A stretch of 64,000 nucleotides of DNA from DATCDE01 sp038252405 (GTDB taxonomy: Bacteria; Actinomycetota; Actinomycetes; Prado026). The notes beneath the pieces are model-generated. The model ran no database searches and was not told where the DNA came from. It saw nothing but the letters and a program-made list of their open reading frames with translations. The stretch lies in the NCBI GenBank assembly GCA_038252405.1, contig JBBSAJ010000004.1, positions 43,097-107,096 on the forward strand, in the 5' to 3' direction. This document shows positions 44,791 through 53,212 of this stretch, one piece after another. Within the stretch, counting starts at the first letter, position 1. Each line of letters opens with the position of its first letter. The translations under genes and the position numbers were made by a program.

Positions 44791-46143
44791 TCACCCGCCC
44801 TCGACCTGCTGGCCCTCGGTCACCTTGTCGGCCCCCTTGACCACGACCCGCTCGCCCACCGCCAGCCCGCTGGCGACCTGGACCTGCGACTCGCCCTGCG
44901 CGCCGAGGACGACGTCGCGGCGGTGGGCGACGCCGTTCTGCACCACCCACACCGCGTCCCGGTTGCCGTCCCGGAAGACCGCAGCGGCCGGGACGGCGAC
45001 GGCGTCCTTGGCCGTCAGCACCCGCAATGAGGCCACCGCGGACATCCCGGGTCGCGGGGCCGGCGCGGGGTCGCCCGACGCGGTCGTGCCACCGCCGAGG
45101 GACAGCCGCACGACGTAGGAGACCCCACCACGCGACGACGTCGTGGGCGCGAGGTCCACCGACGTGACCGTGCCCGCATAGCTGGCGTCGGGCACCGCGT
45201 CCAGGCTGACGTCGGCCTCGACGCCCGGCTTGACCGTGAGCACGTCGGTCTCGTCGACGGTCGCCACCAGTGACATCGCCGAGACGTCGGTGACGCTGAG
45301 CAGGGTCGATCCGCTGCTCACCGGCATGCCGACCGTCAGCGCCCCACTGGTGACCGACGGGCTCGAGCCGCCGCCGAGCAGCGACTGCGCCTGGCCCTGC
45401 ACGGACGACGGCAGCTGGCTCACCAGCGAGGAGACGTCCGAGGAGCCGCCGCCGGACGATACGCCGCCGAGCACCACGGTGCCGGCGATGGGCGCCTTGA
45501 CGACCAGCGCGTCGACGGTGGCCTGGGCCACGGCCAGGGCGGCACGGGTCGAGGCCCGCTGCGTCTGCGCCAGCGACGAGGCGACCGCCTCGAGACCGGC
45601 GATGCCTGAGTTGGCATTGGCCACCGCCCGCTGGGCCGCGACCCGGGCGCTGGCGTACTGCGCCTGCGCGGTCGCGATCTGGGCCAGCGCCTGGGCCCGC
45701 AGGGTGGCGTCCGGGATCTGCTCGGCAGCCGCCTTGGCCGAGGCGAAGGACTGCTGCGCCGCCGCGTCCGCCGCAGCCAGCCCGCTCGCGTCGACCCGTG
45801 GCAGGGCGACGTTGGCGGACGCGGCGGCCGCCGCGTCCGCCTGCTGGGCCTGGGCCAGCGCGGAGGTGGCCTGCGGGCTCGCCAGCCGGACCAGCACCTG
45901 GCCCGCAGTCACCTGCTGGCCGTCCTGCACCGCGATCGCGATGACCCGGCCGGACGCCGGCGCGGTCACCTCAGCGGTGGCCCTGGCCACCACGTTCGCC
46001 GGAGCCTCGACCACCTCGGTGACGGTGGCCAGGCCCACGGTGGCGACCCCGATGTCCTGCTGCTGGCTCCCGCTGCACGCCGCGAGCAGCCCGGCTGCCG
46101 CAAGCGCGACCAGGGCCGTCAGGGCACGGTGGGTGATGACCAC
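44791..46143 (-). CDS. HlyD-family periplasmic adaptor lipoprotein
   Basis: 450-aa membrane-fusion protein. N-terminal signal with lipobox LLAAC (Cys near residue 23), a biotinyl-like lipoyl hairpin (ATAEVTAPASGRVIAIAVQD), an Ala/Gln-rich coiled coil (about residues 90-210), a Ser/Gly-rich insert (about 230-275), and the beta-barrel end. It partners the downstream ABC genes. GTG 46143; TACGAT lies 6 nt upstream, so it may be leaderless. Confidence 0.88.
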   Translation of the reverse strand: MVITHRALTALVALAAAGLLAACSGSQQQDIGVATVGLATVTEVVEAPANVVARATAEVTAPASGRVIAIAVQDGQQVTAGQVLVRLASPQATSALAQAQQADAAAAASANVALPRVDASGLAAADAAAQQSFASAKAAAEQIPDATLRAQALAQIATAQAQYASARVAAQRAVANANSGIAGLEAVASSLAQTQRASTRAALAVAQATVDALVVKAPIAGTVVLGGVSSGGGSSDVSSLVSQLPSSVQGQAQSLLGGGSSPSVTSGALTVGMPVSSGSTLLSVTDVSAMSLVATVDETDVLTVKPGVEADVSLDAVPDASYAGTVTSVDLAPTTSSRGGVSYVVRLSLGGGTTASGDPAPAPRPGMSAVASLRVLTAKDAVAVPAAAVFRDGNRDAVWVVQNGVAHRRDVVLGAQGESQVQVASGLAVGERVVVKGADKVTEGQQVEGG

Positions 46144-46149
46144 CCGGTC

Positions 46150-46155
46150 ATCGTA
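46150..46155 (-). promoter_or_regulatory. -10 box of the HlyD gene (leaderless)
   Basis: TACGAT on minus ends 6 nt before the GTG at 46143. Confidence 0.5.
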
Positions 46156-46194
46156 GGTTTCGGCCGGTCAGCGCGCCGAGTCAACCGTCGACGG

Positions 46195-46995
46195 TCAGCC
46201 CTGCGCGAGCTCGCGGGAACGGTCCCGGGCGGCCTCCATGGCACGAAGGAACGCGGCGCGCACCTTGTGGTCCTCCAGCTCGCGGATCGCGGCGGCCGTC
46301 GTCCCGGCCGGGGAGGTGACGTTCTCCCGCAGCACCGTGGGGTGCTCCCCGGTCTCGCGGAGCATCTTCCCGGCACCCACGAGGGTCTGCACGACCAGCT
46401 CGGTGGCCGTGGACCGGGGCAGACCCAGGTGCACGCCGGCCTCGATCATCGACTCGACCACGAAGAAGATGTACGCCGGGCCGCTGCCGGAGATCGCCGT
46501 GACGGCGTCCTGCTGCTTCTCGGGCACCCGCAGCACCTTGCCCACGCTGGCCAGCAGCGCCTCGGCCTCCTCCAGGTGCGCCTCGTCGCAGTGCGAGCCC
46601 GGGGAGATCGCCGCCATGCCCTCGTCGACCAGCGCGGGGGTGTTGGGCATCACCCGGACGACGGGGCTGCCGGCCGGCAGCCGTCCCTCCAGGAAAGCGG
46701 TCGTGATGCCGGCGGCCAGCGACACGACGAGCGCACCGGGCCGCACGTGCGGGGCGATCTCGTCCAGCAGCGCACCCATGTCCTGCGGCTTCACGACGAG
46801 GACGAGGGTGTCCGCGGCGGCCGCCGCCTGTTCGTTGGACAGCACCTCGACGCCGTACCGCTCGGCCAGCTCGGCGGCCCGGTCGGGGCGCCGCTCGGCG
46901 ACCACGATGTCCTCGGCCCGGCGTCCGGCCCGCAGCAGGCCGGACAGCAGCGTCTCGCCCATGACCCCGGCGCCGAGCACCGCCACGCGGGCCAT
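46195..46995 (-). CDS. proC: Pyrroline-5-carboxylate reductase
   Basis: Last enzyme of proline synthesis (266 aa): reduces P5C with NAD(P)H. It has the Rossmann loop VLGAGVMGETLLSGLL, the VVKPQD block, VMPNTPALV and the C-terminal signature ISGSGPAYIFF, TSPAGTTAAAIREL. It starts at ATG 46995, directly adjacent to the putB stop (no gap). Proline synthesis and breakdown genes are thus in one operon. Confidence 0.95.
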   Translation of the reverse strand: MARVAVLGAGVMGETLLSGLLRAGRRAEDIVVAERRPDRAAELAERYGVEVLSNEQAAAAADTLVLVVKPQDMGALLDEIAPHVRPGALVVSLAAGITTAFLEGRLPAGSPVVRVMPNTPALVDEGMAAISPGSHCDEAHLEEAEALLASVGKVLRVPEKQQDAVTAISGSGPAYIFFVVESMIEAGVHLGLPRSTATELVVQTLVGAGKMLRETGEHPTVLRENVTSPAGTTAAAIRELEDHKVRAAFLRAMEAARDRSRELAQG

Positions 46996-47925
46996 TCAGG
47001 ACCCCGAGACGAGCGAGCGCAGGAACAGCATGAGGTTCGCCGGCTTCTCGGCCATCCGGCGGACCAGGTAGCCGTACCACTCGTCGCCGTACGGCACGTA
47101 CACGCGCATCCGCTCCCCCTCGCCCGCCAGCCGGCGCTGCTCGTCCGGGCGCACGCCGTACAGCATCTGGTACTCGTAGCTGCCCTTGGCCCGGCCGTGC
47201 CGCACGGCCAGCGCCCCGGCGATCTCGACCAGCCGCGGGTCGTGGGTGGCCAGCATCGGGTAGCCGTCGCCGCTCATCAGGACCTGCAGGCAGCGCACGT
47301 ACGAGCGGTCCACCTCCGCCGCGGACTGGTAGGCCACCGACTCCGGCTCCTTGTAGGCGCCCTTGCACAGGCGCACCCGGGAGCCGGCGGTGGCCAGGTC
47401 ACGGCAGTCGGACTCGGTGCGCCGCAGGTACGCCTGCAGCACCGCTCCGGTACCGGGGAAGTCCTGGCGCAGCTCGGCCAGGATGCCCAGCGTCGAGTCG
47501 GTGGTGGTGTGGTCCTCCATGTCCAGGGTCACCGTGGTGCCGAAGTCCTGGGCGGCCTGGCAGATCGCCCGCGCGTTCTCCAGCGCCACCTTCTCGCCGT
47601 CCCCGGGCAGCGCCTGACCGACCGCGGACAGCTTCACGCTCACCTCGGCCCGGTCGGTGAGGCCGGCGTCGCCGAGCATCCGCAGCAGGTGCAGGTAGGC
47701 GTCCCGGGTCGCGGCCGCCTGGGCCGGCTCGGCGGTGTCCTCGCCCAGGTGGTCGAGGGTGACCAGCCGGCCGTCGGCGGCCAGCTCCCCGGTGGCCCGC
47801 ACTGCGTCGTCCGCAGTCTCACCGGCGACGTAGCGGCGCACGACGTCCCTGGCGACCGGCGCGGAGGTCGCCAGGTCTCGGATTCTGTCGCTTCTGGACA
47901 GGGACAACAGGACTCGCCCGATCAC
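46996..47925 (-). CDS. putB: Proline dehydrogenase (monofunctional, PutB type)
   Basis: FAD enzyme (309 aa) that oxidises proline to P5C and passes electrons to the quinone pool. Barrel motifs: VSVKLSAVG, VTLDMEDHTTTD, RLCKGAYKEP, ATHDPRLVEIA and YEYQMLYGVRPDEQRRLA. There is no P5C-dehydrogenase domain. GTG 47925 has GAGGAAGG upstream, so it is leadered. It precedes proC directly. Confidence 0.94.
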   Translation of the reverse strand: MIGRVLLSLSRSDRIRDLATSAPVARDVVRRYVAGETADDAVRATGELAADGRLVTLDHLGEDTAEPAQAAATRDAYLHLLRMLGDAGLTDRAEVSVKLSAVGQALPGDGEKVALENARAICQAAQDFGTTVTLDMEDHTTTDSTLGILAELRQDFPGTGAVLQAYLRRTESDCRDLATAGSRVRLCKGAYKEPESVAYQSAAEVDRSYVRCLQVLMSGDGYPMLATHDPRLVEIAGALAVRHGRAKGSYEYQMLYGVRPDEQRRLAGEGERMRVYVPYGDEWYGYLVRRMAEKPANLMLFLRSLVSGS

Positions 47926-47978
47926 GAAGGCACCTTCCTCGGCTCAGTGGAGCACGGCCGCCAGGCCGCGGCGCCAGG

Positions 47979-48713
47979 TTACGGCGTCCGACGCCGGAGC
48001 GTGGCCGCTCCGAGCGCCAGCGCGGCGACGATGAAACCCACGATGACCGCCATGTCCAGCCAGGTGCGGCTGCCCACCCCGGTCTCGACGGTGAGCCGCT
48101 GCATCGCGTCCACGGCATAGCTGAGCGGCAGCACGTCGGAGACCAGCTCGAGCGGCCGGGGCAGCGTCGCCCGCGGGGCGACCAGGCCGCACAGCAGCAG
48201 CTGCGGGATGATCACCGCGGGCATGAACTGCACGGCCTGGAACTCGGTCCGGGCGAAGGCACTGACGAACAGGCCCAGTGCGGTGCCCAGCACCGCGACC
48301 AGGACGGCGACCAGCAGCACCGCCCAGATCGGGCCGGCGACGTCGAGCCCGAGCAGCCCGAACGCGATGACCGAGATGACGGTGGCCTGGATCGCGGCCG
48401 CGATGCCGAACGCGAACCCGTAGCCGAGCAGGAAGTCGGCACGGGTGATCGGCATGGCGAGCAGCCGCTCAAGGGTGCCGCTGGTCCGCTCGCGCAGGGT
48501 GGCCACCGAGGTGACCAAGAACATGACGATGAGCGGGAACACCCCGAGCAGCGCGGCGCCCCAGTGGTCGAACACCCCGGGGCGGTCGATGAGCATCCAG
48601 GCGAGCAGCCCCATCAGCAGGCTGGGGACGACGAGCAGCAGCGCGACGGTTCGGTGGTCGTGGCGCAGCTGCTGCAGCACCCGGACGGCGGTCGCCCGAA
48701 GGGCCGCGGTCAT
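47979..48713 (-). CDS. ABC-2 type transporter permease
   Basis: 244-aa permease with six hydrophobic helices. FLVTSVATLRERTSGTLERL and AMPITRADFLLGYGFAFGI are typical of ABC-2 drug/polysaccharide exporters, with LPLSYAVDAMQRL near the end. ATG 48713 overlaps the ATPase stop by 4 nt. The substrate is unknown. Confidence 0.88.
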   Translation of the reverse strand: MTAALRATAVRVLQQLRHDHRTVALLLVVPSLLMGLLAWMLIDRPGVFDHWGAALLGVFPLIVMFLVTSVATLRERTSGTLERLLAMPITRADFLLGYGFAFGIAAAIQATVISVIAFGLLGLDVAGPIWAVLLVAVLVAVLGTALGLFVSAFARTEFQAVQFMPAVIIPQLLLCGLVAPRATLPRPLELVSDVLPLSYAVDAMQRLTVETGVGSRTWLDMAVIVGFIVAALALGAATLRRRTP

Positions 48714-49441
48714 GCCGCGCCCCCACCCTCGAGCCGGTCGGCCAGGGCCAGGAACGCGGCCTCCACCGTGGGAGTGCCGGTGCGGGCCAGCAGCTCGGTC
48801 TCGGTCTCGTCGGCGACGATCTCGCCGTCCCTGACCAGCAGCAGCCGGTCGCAGCGCTGCGCCTCGTCCATGACGTGGCTGGAGACCAACAAGGTGGCGC
48901 CGGCGTCGGCGAACCGGTGGAACAGGTTCCACAGATCGCGGCGCAGCACCGGGTCGAGACCCACCGTGGGCTCGTCGAGCACGAGCAGCTCGGGCGAGTT
49001 GAGCAGGGCCACCGCGAGCGACGAACGGGACAGCTGGCCGCCGGACAGCTCGCGGACCATCCGGTCGCGCTGGTCGGCGAGGTCGACCTGCTCGAGCACC
49101 CGGTCGACGTCCGTGCGCGGCGCCCCCAGGACGGCGGCAAAGTACTGCAGGTTCTCGGCCACCGTGAGGTCGGCGTAGACCGCGGGAGCCTGGGTGACGT
49201 ATCCGATCCGGCGGCGCAGCGGCGGGCTGCCGGCGGGCAGGCCGAGCACCTCGCAGGTCCCGGTGACCATCGCCTGCACCCCAACGATGGCCCGCATCAG
49301 GGTGGACTTCCCGCCACCGCTGGGGCCGAGCAGCCCGGTGACGATGCCGCTGCGGACGTCGAAGTCGAGCCCGTGCAGCACCTCCCGGGCGCCGCGGACC
49401 ACCCGCAGACCACGCACCCGTACCGCGACGTCGTCGTCCAT
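48710..49441 (-). CDS. ABC transporter ATP-binding protein (ABC-2 partner)
   Basis: 243-aa ATPase with Walker A GPSGGGKSTLMRAI, Q-loop YVTQAPAVYADLT, signature ELSGGQLSRSSLAVAL, Walker B LLVLDEPTVGLDP and H-loop SSHVMDEAQRCD. The signature LSGGQLSRSS is slightly unusual (LSGGQxxR is the norm and is kept). It is coupled to the permease. ATG 49441 was chosen; upstream starts exist but lie in the repeat-bearing gap. Confidence 0.88.
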   Translation of the reverse strand: MDDDVAVRVRGLRVVRGAREVLHGLDFDVRSGIVTGLLGPSGGGKSTLMRAIVGVQAMVTGTCEVLGLPAGSPPLRRRIGYVTQAPAVYADLTVAENLQYFAAVLGAPRTDVDRVLEQVDLADQRDRMVRELSGGQLSRSSLAVALLNSPELLVLDEPTVGLDPVLRRDLWNLFHRFADAGATLLVSSHVMDEAQRCDRLLLVRDGEIVADETETELLARTGTPTVEAAFLALADRLEGGGAA

Positions 49442-49490
49442 GCCCACGTTGATCACTCGACTCCGACGTGCCGGACCTGTCAAGGGCCAG

Positions 49491-49520
49491 TCGGCGCACC
49501 CCGCGGGGCATCGGCGCACC
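49491..49520 (+). repeat. two copies of TCGGCGCACC
   Basis: Exact 10-mers at 49491-49500 and 49511-49520, left of the DUF559 gene. The same 10-mer recurs on its other side at 50524. Confidence 0.6.
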
Positions 49521-49540
49521 GCAGGCCGTGGACGGACCCC

Positions 49541-50467
49541 CTACGCCGTGCGCCGACCGCGACGGAAGGCGTCCCGCAACCGGGCAGCGGTGGGCCCGAA
49601 GTCGCCCACGGCATCGGCCCAGACCCAGCGGACCACCTCCATGCCCAGGTCGCGCAGCCGGTCCTCCCGCAGCTTCTCCGCCACCAGGTCCTGCCGGTCG
49701 GTGTACTTGCCCAGCCCGTCGAACTCCCCGACGGTCCGCTGTTCCTCGAACAGGAAGTCGACCCGGCCGACCGGGTCCATCGGCTCGCCGACCCAGACCT
49801 GCAGGCGGGGCCGAGGCAGGCCGGCCGCCGCGATCGCGACCCTGGACAGCGACTCCCCCGGGCTCTCGGCGCGGCCGTCGGAGAAGTCAAGGACCCGTCG
49901 GGCCTGCGGCGCTCCCCAGGACGACCGCTGCCCCGCCAGGACGGTGGCCAGCTCACGGTGACCGGCCAGCCCACGGTTGCGGCAGTGGTCGACGGCCATC
50001 ACCGCCTCCCGGAAGGGCAGCGTCCGGCTCAGGTCGACGGCCGTGCGCGCCGCGCTTGTGAGCAGCAGGCCGCCGCTGCGACCGACCTCGGCCTCCGGCA
50101 GCGCCGCCGGGTGCACGATCACCCCCGGAGCCCGTCGTGACCGCGACCTGGACGAGGTCACCTCCACCTGCTCGGGCACGCCGCCCAGCAGCGGGACGCC
50201 CAGGGCCAGCGCCGCGGTGCGGTGACTGGCCACGGCCCGCCCGCCCAGCGCGGCGAGCGCCGCGGCCGCGCGCAGGAGGTGCTCCAGCCGACGGTCCGGC
50301 GCGCCGTCGGACCCGGGCACCGCGAAGATGCCTCGACGCACGCGCACCCACCGGCCAGACCTCAGACGGCGCCGGATCTCGTCAGCGTCGTACCCGGCGG
50401 CGAGCGCGTCGGCGCGGGTGAAGACGCCGCCGCGCGCGGAGATGACGGCGAGCAGGTCGGGGTGCAC
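49541..50467 (-). CDS. AbiEi-like N-terminal domain fused to DUF559
   Basis: 308-aa protein. The N-terminal half (LAVISARGGVFTRADALAAG, RSGRWVRVRRGIFA) matches the winged-helix AbiEi antitoxin domain. The C-terminal part (VGRVDFLFEEQRTVGEFDGL, then DLVAEKLREDRLRDLGMEVV) is a DUF559 Vsr-type nuclease fold with the conserved D, E and K-region. No AbiEii toxin gene is nearby, so it is not a TA pair here. Actinobacteria often carry many such orphans; function unknown. It starts at GTG 50467. Confidence 0.75.
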   Translation of the reverse strand: MHPDLLAVISARGGVFTRADALAAGYDADEIRRRLRSGRWVRVRRGIFAVPGSDGAPDRRLEHLLRAAAALAALGGRAVASHRTAALALGVPLLGGVPEQVEVTSSRSRSRRAPGVIVHPAALPEAEVGRSGGLLLTSAARTAVDLSRTLPFREAVMAVDHCRNRGLAGHRELATVLAGQRSSWGAPQARRVLDFSDGRAESPGESLSRVAIAAAGLPRPRLQVWVGEPMDPVGRVDFLFEEQRTVGEFDGLGKYTDRQDLVAEKLREDRLRDLGMEVVRWVWADAVGDFGPTAARLRDAFRRGRRTA

Positions 50468-50523
50468 CCGTCCAGCCTGCCGGGATTGGCGCCGGGTGGG
50501 CCGGCGCCGTCCACAGGCGTCGA

Positions 50524-50569
50524 TCGGCGCACCGGGTGGGGTGACGGCGCACGGCACATGGTGCGCCGA
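50524..50569. repeat. further copies of TCGGCGCACC
   Basis: One direct copy at 50524-50533 and one inverted copy at 50560-50569, with an imperfect one between. Together with 49491-49520 they flank the DUF559 gene. The gap 50468-50576 holds nothing else notable. Confidence 0.6.
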
Positions 50570-50576
50570 GGCCCCA

Positions 50577-51413
50577 CTAGGCGCGCCGATCCATGGGGGT
50601 GGGGGGCGGGACGGCGGACGCGAGGTTCAGCCGCGCGAAGGCCAGCGCCTCCGCCAGGTCCGCCTCGCGCTCGGCCCGGTTGGCCGCCCGGCGGGTGGAC
50701 ACCTCCAGCACGACGGTGCCGTCGAAGCCGGTCCTGGCCAGCCGCTCCAGCACCGGGGCGCACGGCTGGGTGCCGCGGCCTGGCACCAGATGCTCGTCCC
50801 GGTTGGACCCGGAGCCGTCGGCCAGGTGCAGGTGCGCCAGCCGGTCCCCGAGGGTCTCGGCCATGGCCAGCGCGTCCGACCCGGACACCGCGGTGTGCGA
50901 CAGGTCCAAGGTGATGTGCTCGTAGTCCTCGTCGGTGGGGTCCCAGTCCGGCGCGTACGCGGCCACCTCGCGGCTGGCCGCCTTCCACGGGTACATGTTC
51001 TCCACGGCGAAGACCACGTCGGTCTCCTCCGACATCCGCCCCACCCCGGTGACGAAGTGGCGCGCGTACTCGCGCTGCCACCGAAACGGCGGGTGGACGA
51101 CGACGGTGGACGCCCCCAGCGCCTCGGCCGCCTCCTTCGACCGCACCAGCTTGGCCCACGGCTCGGTGCCCCAGACCCGCTGCGTGATCAGCAGGCAGGG
51201 GGCGTGCACGGCGAGCACCGGGACGCCGTAGTGGTCGGACAGCCGCCGGACGGCGTCGATCTCCTGGCTCACCGGGTCGAGGAACACCATCAGCTCGACC
51301 CCGTCGTAGCCCAACTGGGCGGCCAGCTCGAAGGCCGAGGCCGTCGACTCGGGGTAGGTCGAGGTGGTGGACAGCGCGACCCGGGCGCGTGGGACCCGCA
51401 CCACCTCGCTCAC
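50577..51413 (-). CDS. Sugar phosphate isomerase/epimerase (xylose isomerase-like TIM barrel)
   Basis: 278-aa AP-endonuclease-2/xylose-isomerase-type barrel. Metal-site blocks: VALSTTSTYPESTASAF, LGYDGVELMVF, VVVHPPFRW, VVFAVENMYPW, ITLDLSHTAVSG, LAHLHLADGSGSN and GTVVLEVSTRR. Glu and His ligands appear in place. The substrate is not known. It starts at GTG 51413; TACGCT lies 6 nt upstream, so it may be leaderless. Confidence 0.85.
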   Translation of the reverse strand: MSEVVRVPRARVALSTTSTYPESTASAFELAAQLGYDGVELMVFLDPVSQEIDAVRRLSDHYGVPVLAVHAPCLLITQRVWGTEPWAKLVRSKEAAEALGASTVVVHPPFRWQREYARHFVTGVGRMSEETDVVFAVENMYPWKAASREVAAYAPDWDPTDEDYEHITLDLSHTAVSGSDALAMAETLGDRLAHLHLADGSGSNRDEHLVPGRGTQPCAPVLERLARTGFDGTVVLEVSTRRAANRAEREADLAEALAFARLNLASAVPPPTPMDRRA

Positions 51414-51419
51414 CCGTCC

Positions 51420-51425
51420 AGCGTA
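51420..51425 (-). promoter_or_regulatory. -10 box of the isomerase gene (leaderless)
   Basis: TACGCT on minus ends 6 nt before the GTG at 51413. Confidence 0.55.
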
Positions 51426-51451
51426 GGCGGCCCGGGCGCACCGCAGGGCCC

Positions 51452-51457
51452 TAGGCT
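51452..51457 (+). promoter_or_regulatory. -10 box of the CBS-domain gene (leaderless)
   Basis: TAGGCT ends 7 nt before the GTG at 51465. It shares a 51-bp divergent gap with the isomerase promoter. Confidence 0.55.
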
Positions 51458-51464
51458 GGCCGTC

Positions 51465-51911
51465 GTGCGCGCGGGCCAGATCGCCGAACCGGCACCGGTC
51501 GTCCGGCTGGACGGACCGGCTCTGGACGCCGTCCGGCTGGTCGCCGACACGAGCACACACGGCGTGGTCGTCGTCGACGAGACCGGCCGCCCGGTGACGC
51601 TGCTCACCGAGTCCGAGCTGATCGGGCTGTTCCTGCCCCGCTACCTGAAGGCCGAGCCCTCGCTCGCCCACGTGGTGGACGAGGAGCACGCGGACCAGTT
51701 CGCGCATGCGCTGTCCGGCGCCACCGTGCGCACCCTGCTCCCCGTGCCGCTGCCCACGATCCCCGCGGTGCGTGACGACGACACCCTGGTCGAGGCGGCC
51801 ACCGTCATGGACTCGTTGCGGTCGCCGCTGGTCGCGGTGCTCGACGCAGACGGCGGGCTGGTCGGTGTGGTCACCGCCGGCCGGCTGCTGTCGGCCATGC
51901 TGCCCGAGTGA
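51465..51911 (+). CDS. CBS-domain protein
   Basis: 148-aa protein of two CBS domains. The first has TSTHGVVVVDETGRPVTLLT and the second SLRSPLVAVLDADGGLVGVV followed by TAGRLLSAM. CBS pairs bind adenine nucleotides and control partner proteins. The transporter gene starts 8 nt after its stop, so it may regulate that transporter (inference). It starts at GTG 51465. Confidence 0.8.
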   Translation: MRAGQIAEPAPVVRLDGPALDAVRLVADTSTHGVVVVDETGRPVTLLTESELIGLFLPRYLKAEPSLAHVVDEEHADQFAHALSGATVRTLLPVPLPTIPAVRDDDTLVEAATVMDSLRSPLVAVLDADGGLVGVVTAGRLLSAMLPE

Positions 51912-51918
51912 GCGGCTA

Positions 51919-53202
51919 GTGGCCGCCTGGCTGGCACTGGCGGTCTTCATCGGCGTCTACGTGCTGTTGGTGACCGAGCGGGTGCACCGGGTGGCGGCCG
52001 CCCTGGGCGGCGCCGTGGTCGTGCTGGCGTCGGGGGTGGTCACGACCCGGGACGCCTTCTACTCCGACCGGACAGGGGTGGCCTGGGACGTCCTGGCCCT
52101 GCTGCTCGGGATGATGGTGATCGTCGGCATCCTGCGGCAGACCGGCGTGTTCGAGTACCTGGCGATCTGGGCGGTGAAGCGCTCCCGCGGCAACCGGTTC
52201 CGGGTCCTCGTGCTGCTGCTGGTCATCACCGGCGTGGCCTCGGCGTTCCTCGACAACGTGACCACGGTCGTGCTGCTCGCCCCGGTGACCCTCCTGGTCT
52301 GCGACCGGATGGGCATGCTGCCCGCACCGGTGCTGGTCGCGGAGGTGCTGGCCTCCAACATCGGCGGCGCGGCCACCCTCATCGGCGACCCGCCCAACAT
52401 CATCATCGCCAGCCGGTCCGGCCTGACCTTCAACGACTTCGTCGTGCACATGCTGCCGATCGTGGCGGTGGTCTTCGTCGTCTTCCTGGTCGCGTCCCGG
52501 TGGCTGTTCCGCGGCATCCTGGACGGCGGCGACGCTAACGCGGCCGACGTCATGGCCCTGGACGAGCGAGAGGCCATCTCCGATGCCCCGCTGCTGTGGC
52601 GCAGCCTGCTGGTCCTGGCCATGGTGCTCACCGGGTTCGTCCTGCACGGGGTGATCCACACCGAGCCGGCCATCGTGGCGCTCGCCGGGGCGGGCCTGCT
52701 GGTGCTCATCTCCCGCAGCCGACCCGAGACCTACCTGGACGCGGTGGAGTGGGAGACGCTGGCGTTCTTCGCGGGCATCTTCGTCCTGGTCGGGGCGCTG
52801 GTGAAGACCGGCGTCATCGACCGGCTCGCGCAGTGGGTCGGCGGGGCGACCGGCGGCGACGTCGCGGTGACCCTGGTGGTGGTGCTCACCACCTCGGCAG
52901 TGCTCTCGGCCTTCGTCGACAACATCCCGTACGTGGCAGCGATGACGCCGGTGATCTCCTCGCTGATCTCGGCCAACCCGGCACTGGGCCAGGACGGCGC
53001 GCTGTGGTGGGCGCTGGCCCTCGGTGGCGACCTGGGCGGCAACGGCACCGCGGTCGGGGCCAGCGCCAACATCGTGGTGATCGGGCTGGCCCGGCAGTAC
53101 GGGCACCCGATCAGCTTCGGCCAGTTCGCCCGCTACGGCGTGCCGGTGGCCCTCGGCTCGGTCGCGCTGTGCGTGCCCTACCTGTTGCTGCGCTACGCGT
53201 GA
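51919..53202 (+). CDS. ArsB/NhaD (SLC13-like) transporter
   Basis: 427-aa membrane protein of the ion-transporter superfamily with about eleven helices. The two inverted repeats show SAFLDNVTTVVLLAPVTLL and SAFVDNIPYVAAMTPVI, with GDPPNIIIAS and LGGDLGGNGTAVGASANIVV after them. These Asn/Asp and Gly-rich hairpins bind the substrate ion. Candidate substrates are Na+/H+, arsenite or dicarboxylates; I cannot choose. GTG 51919 follows the CBS gene closely. Confidence 0.87.
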   Translation: MAAWLALAVFIGVYVLLVTERVHRVAAALGGAVVVLASGVVTTRDAFYSDRTGVAWDVLALLLGMMVIVGILRQTGVFEYLAIWAVKRSRGNRFRVLVLLLVITGVASAFLDNVTTVVLLAPVTLLVCDRMGMLPAPVLVAEVLASNIGGAATLIGDPPNIIIASRSGLTFNDFVVHMLPIVAVVFVVFLVASRWLFRGILDGGDANAADVMALDEREAISDAPLLWRSLLVLAMVLTGFVLHGVIHTEPAIVALAGAGLLVLISRSRPETYLDAVEWETLAFFAGIFVLVGALVKTGVIDRLAQWVGGATGGDVAVTLVVVLTTSAVLSAFVDNIPYVAAMTPVISSLISANPALGQDGALWWALALGGDLGGNGTAVGASANIVVIGLARQYGHPISFGQFARYGVPVALGSVALCVPYLLLRYA

Positions 53203-53212
53203 CGCCGGGCGC

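Noticed and set aside
46129..48120. 663-aa plus-strand ORF opposite proC/putB
   Set aside because: Composition of antisense shadow; proC and putB are certain.
49541..50467. AbiE-type toxin-antitoxin system
   Set aside because: Only the AbiEi-like domain is present, fused to DUF559; no AbiEii nucleotidyltransferase gene next to it.
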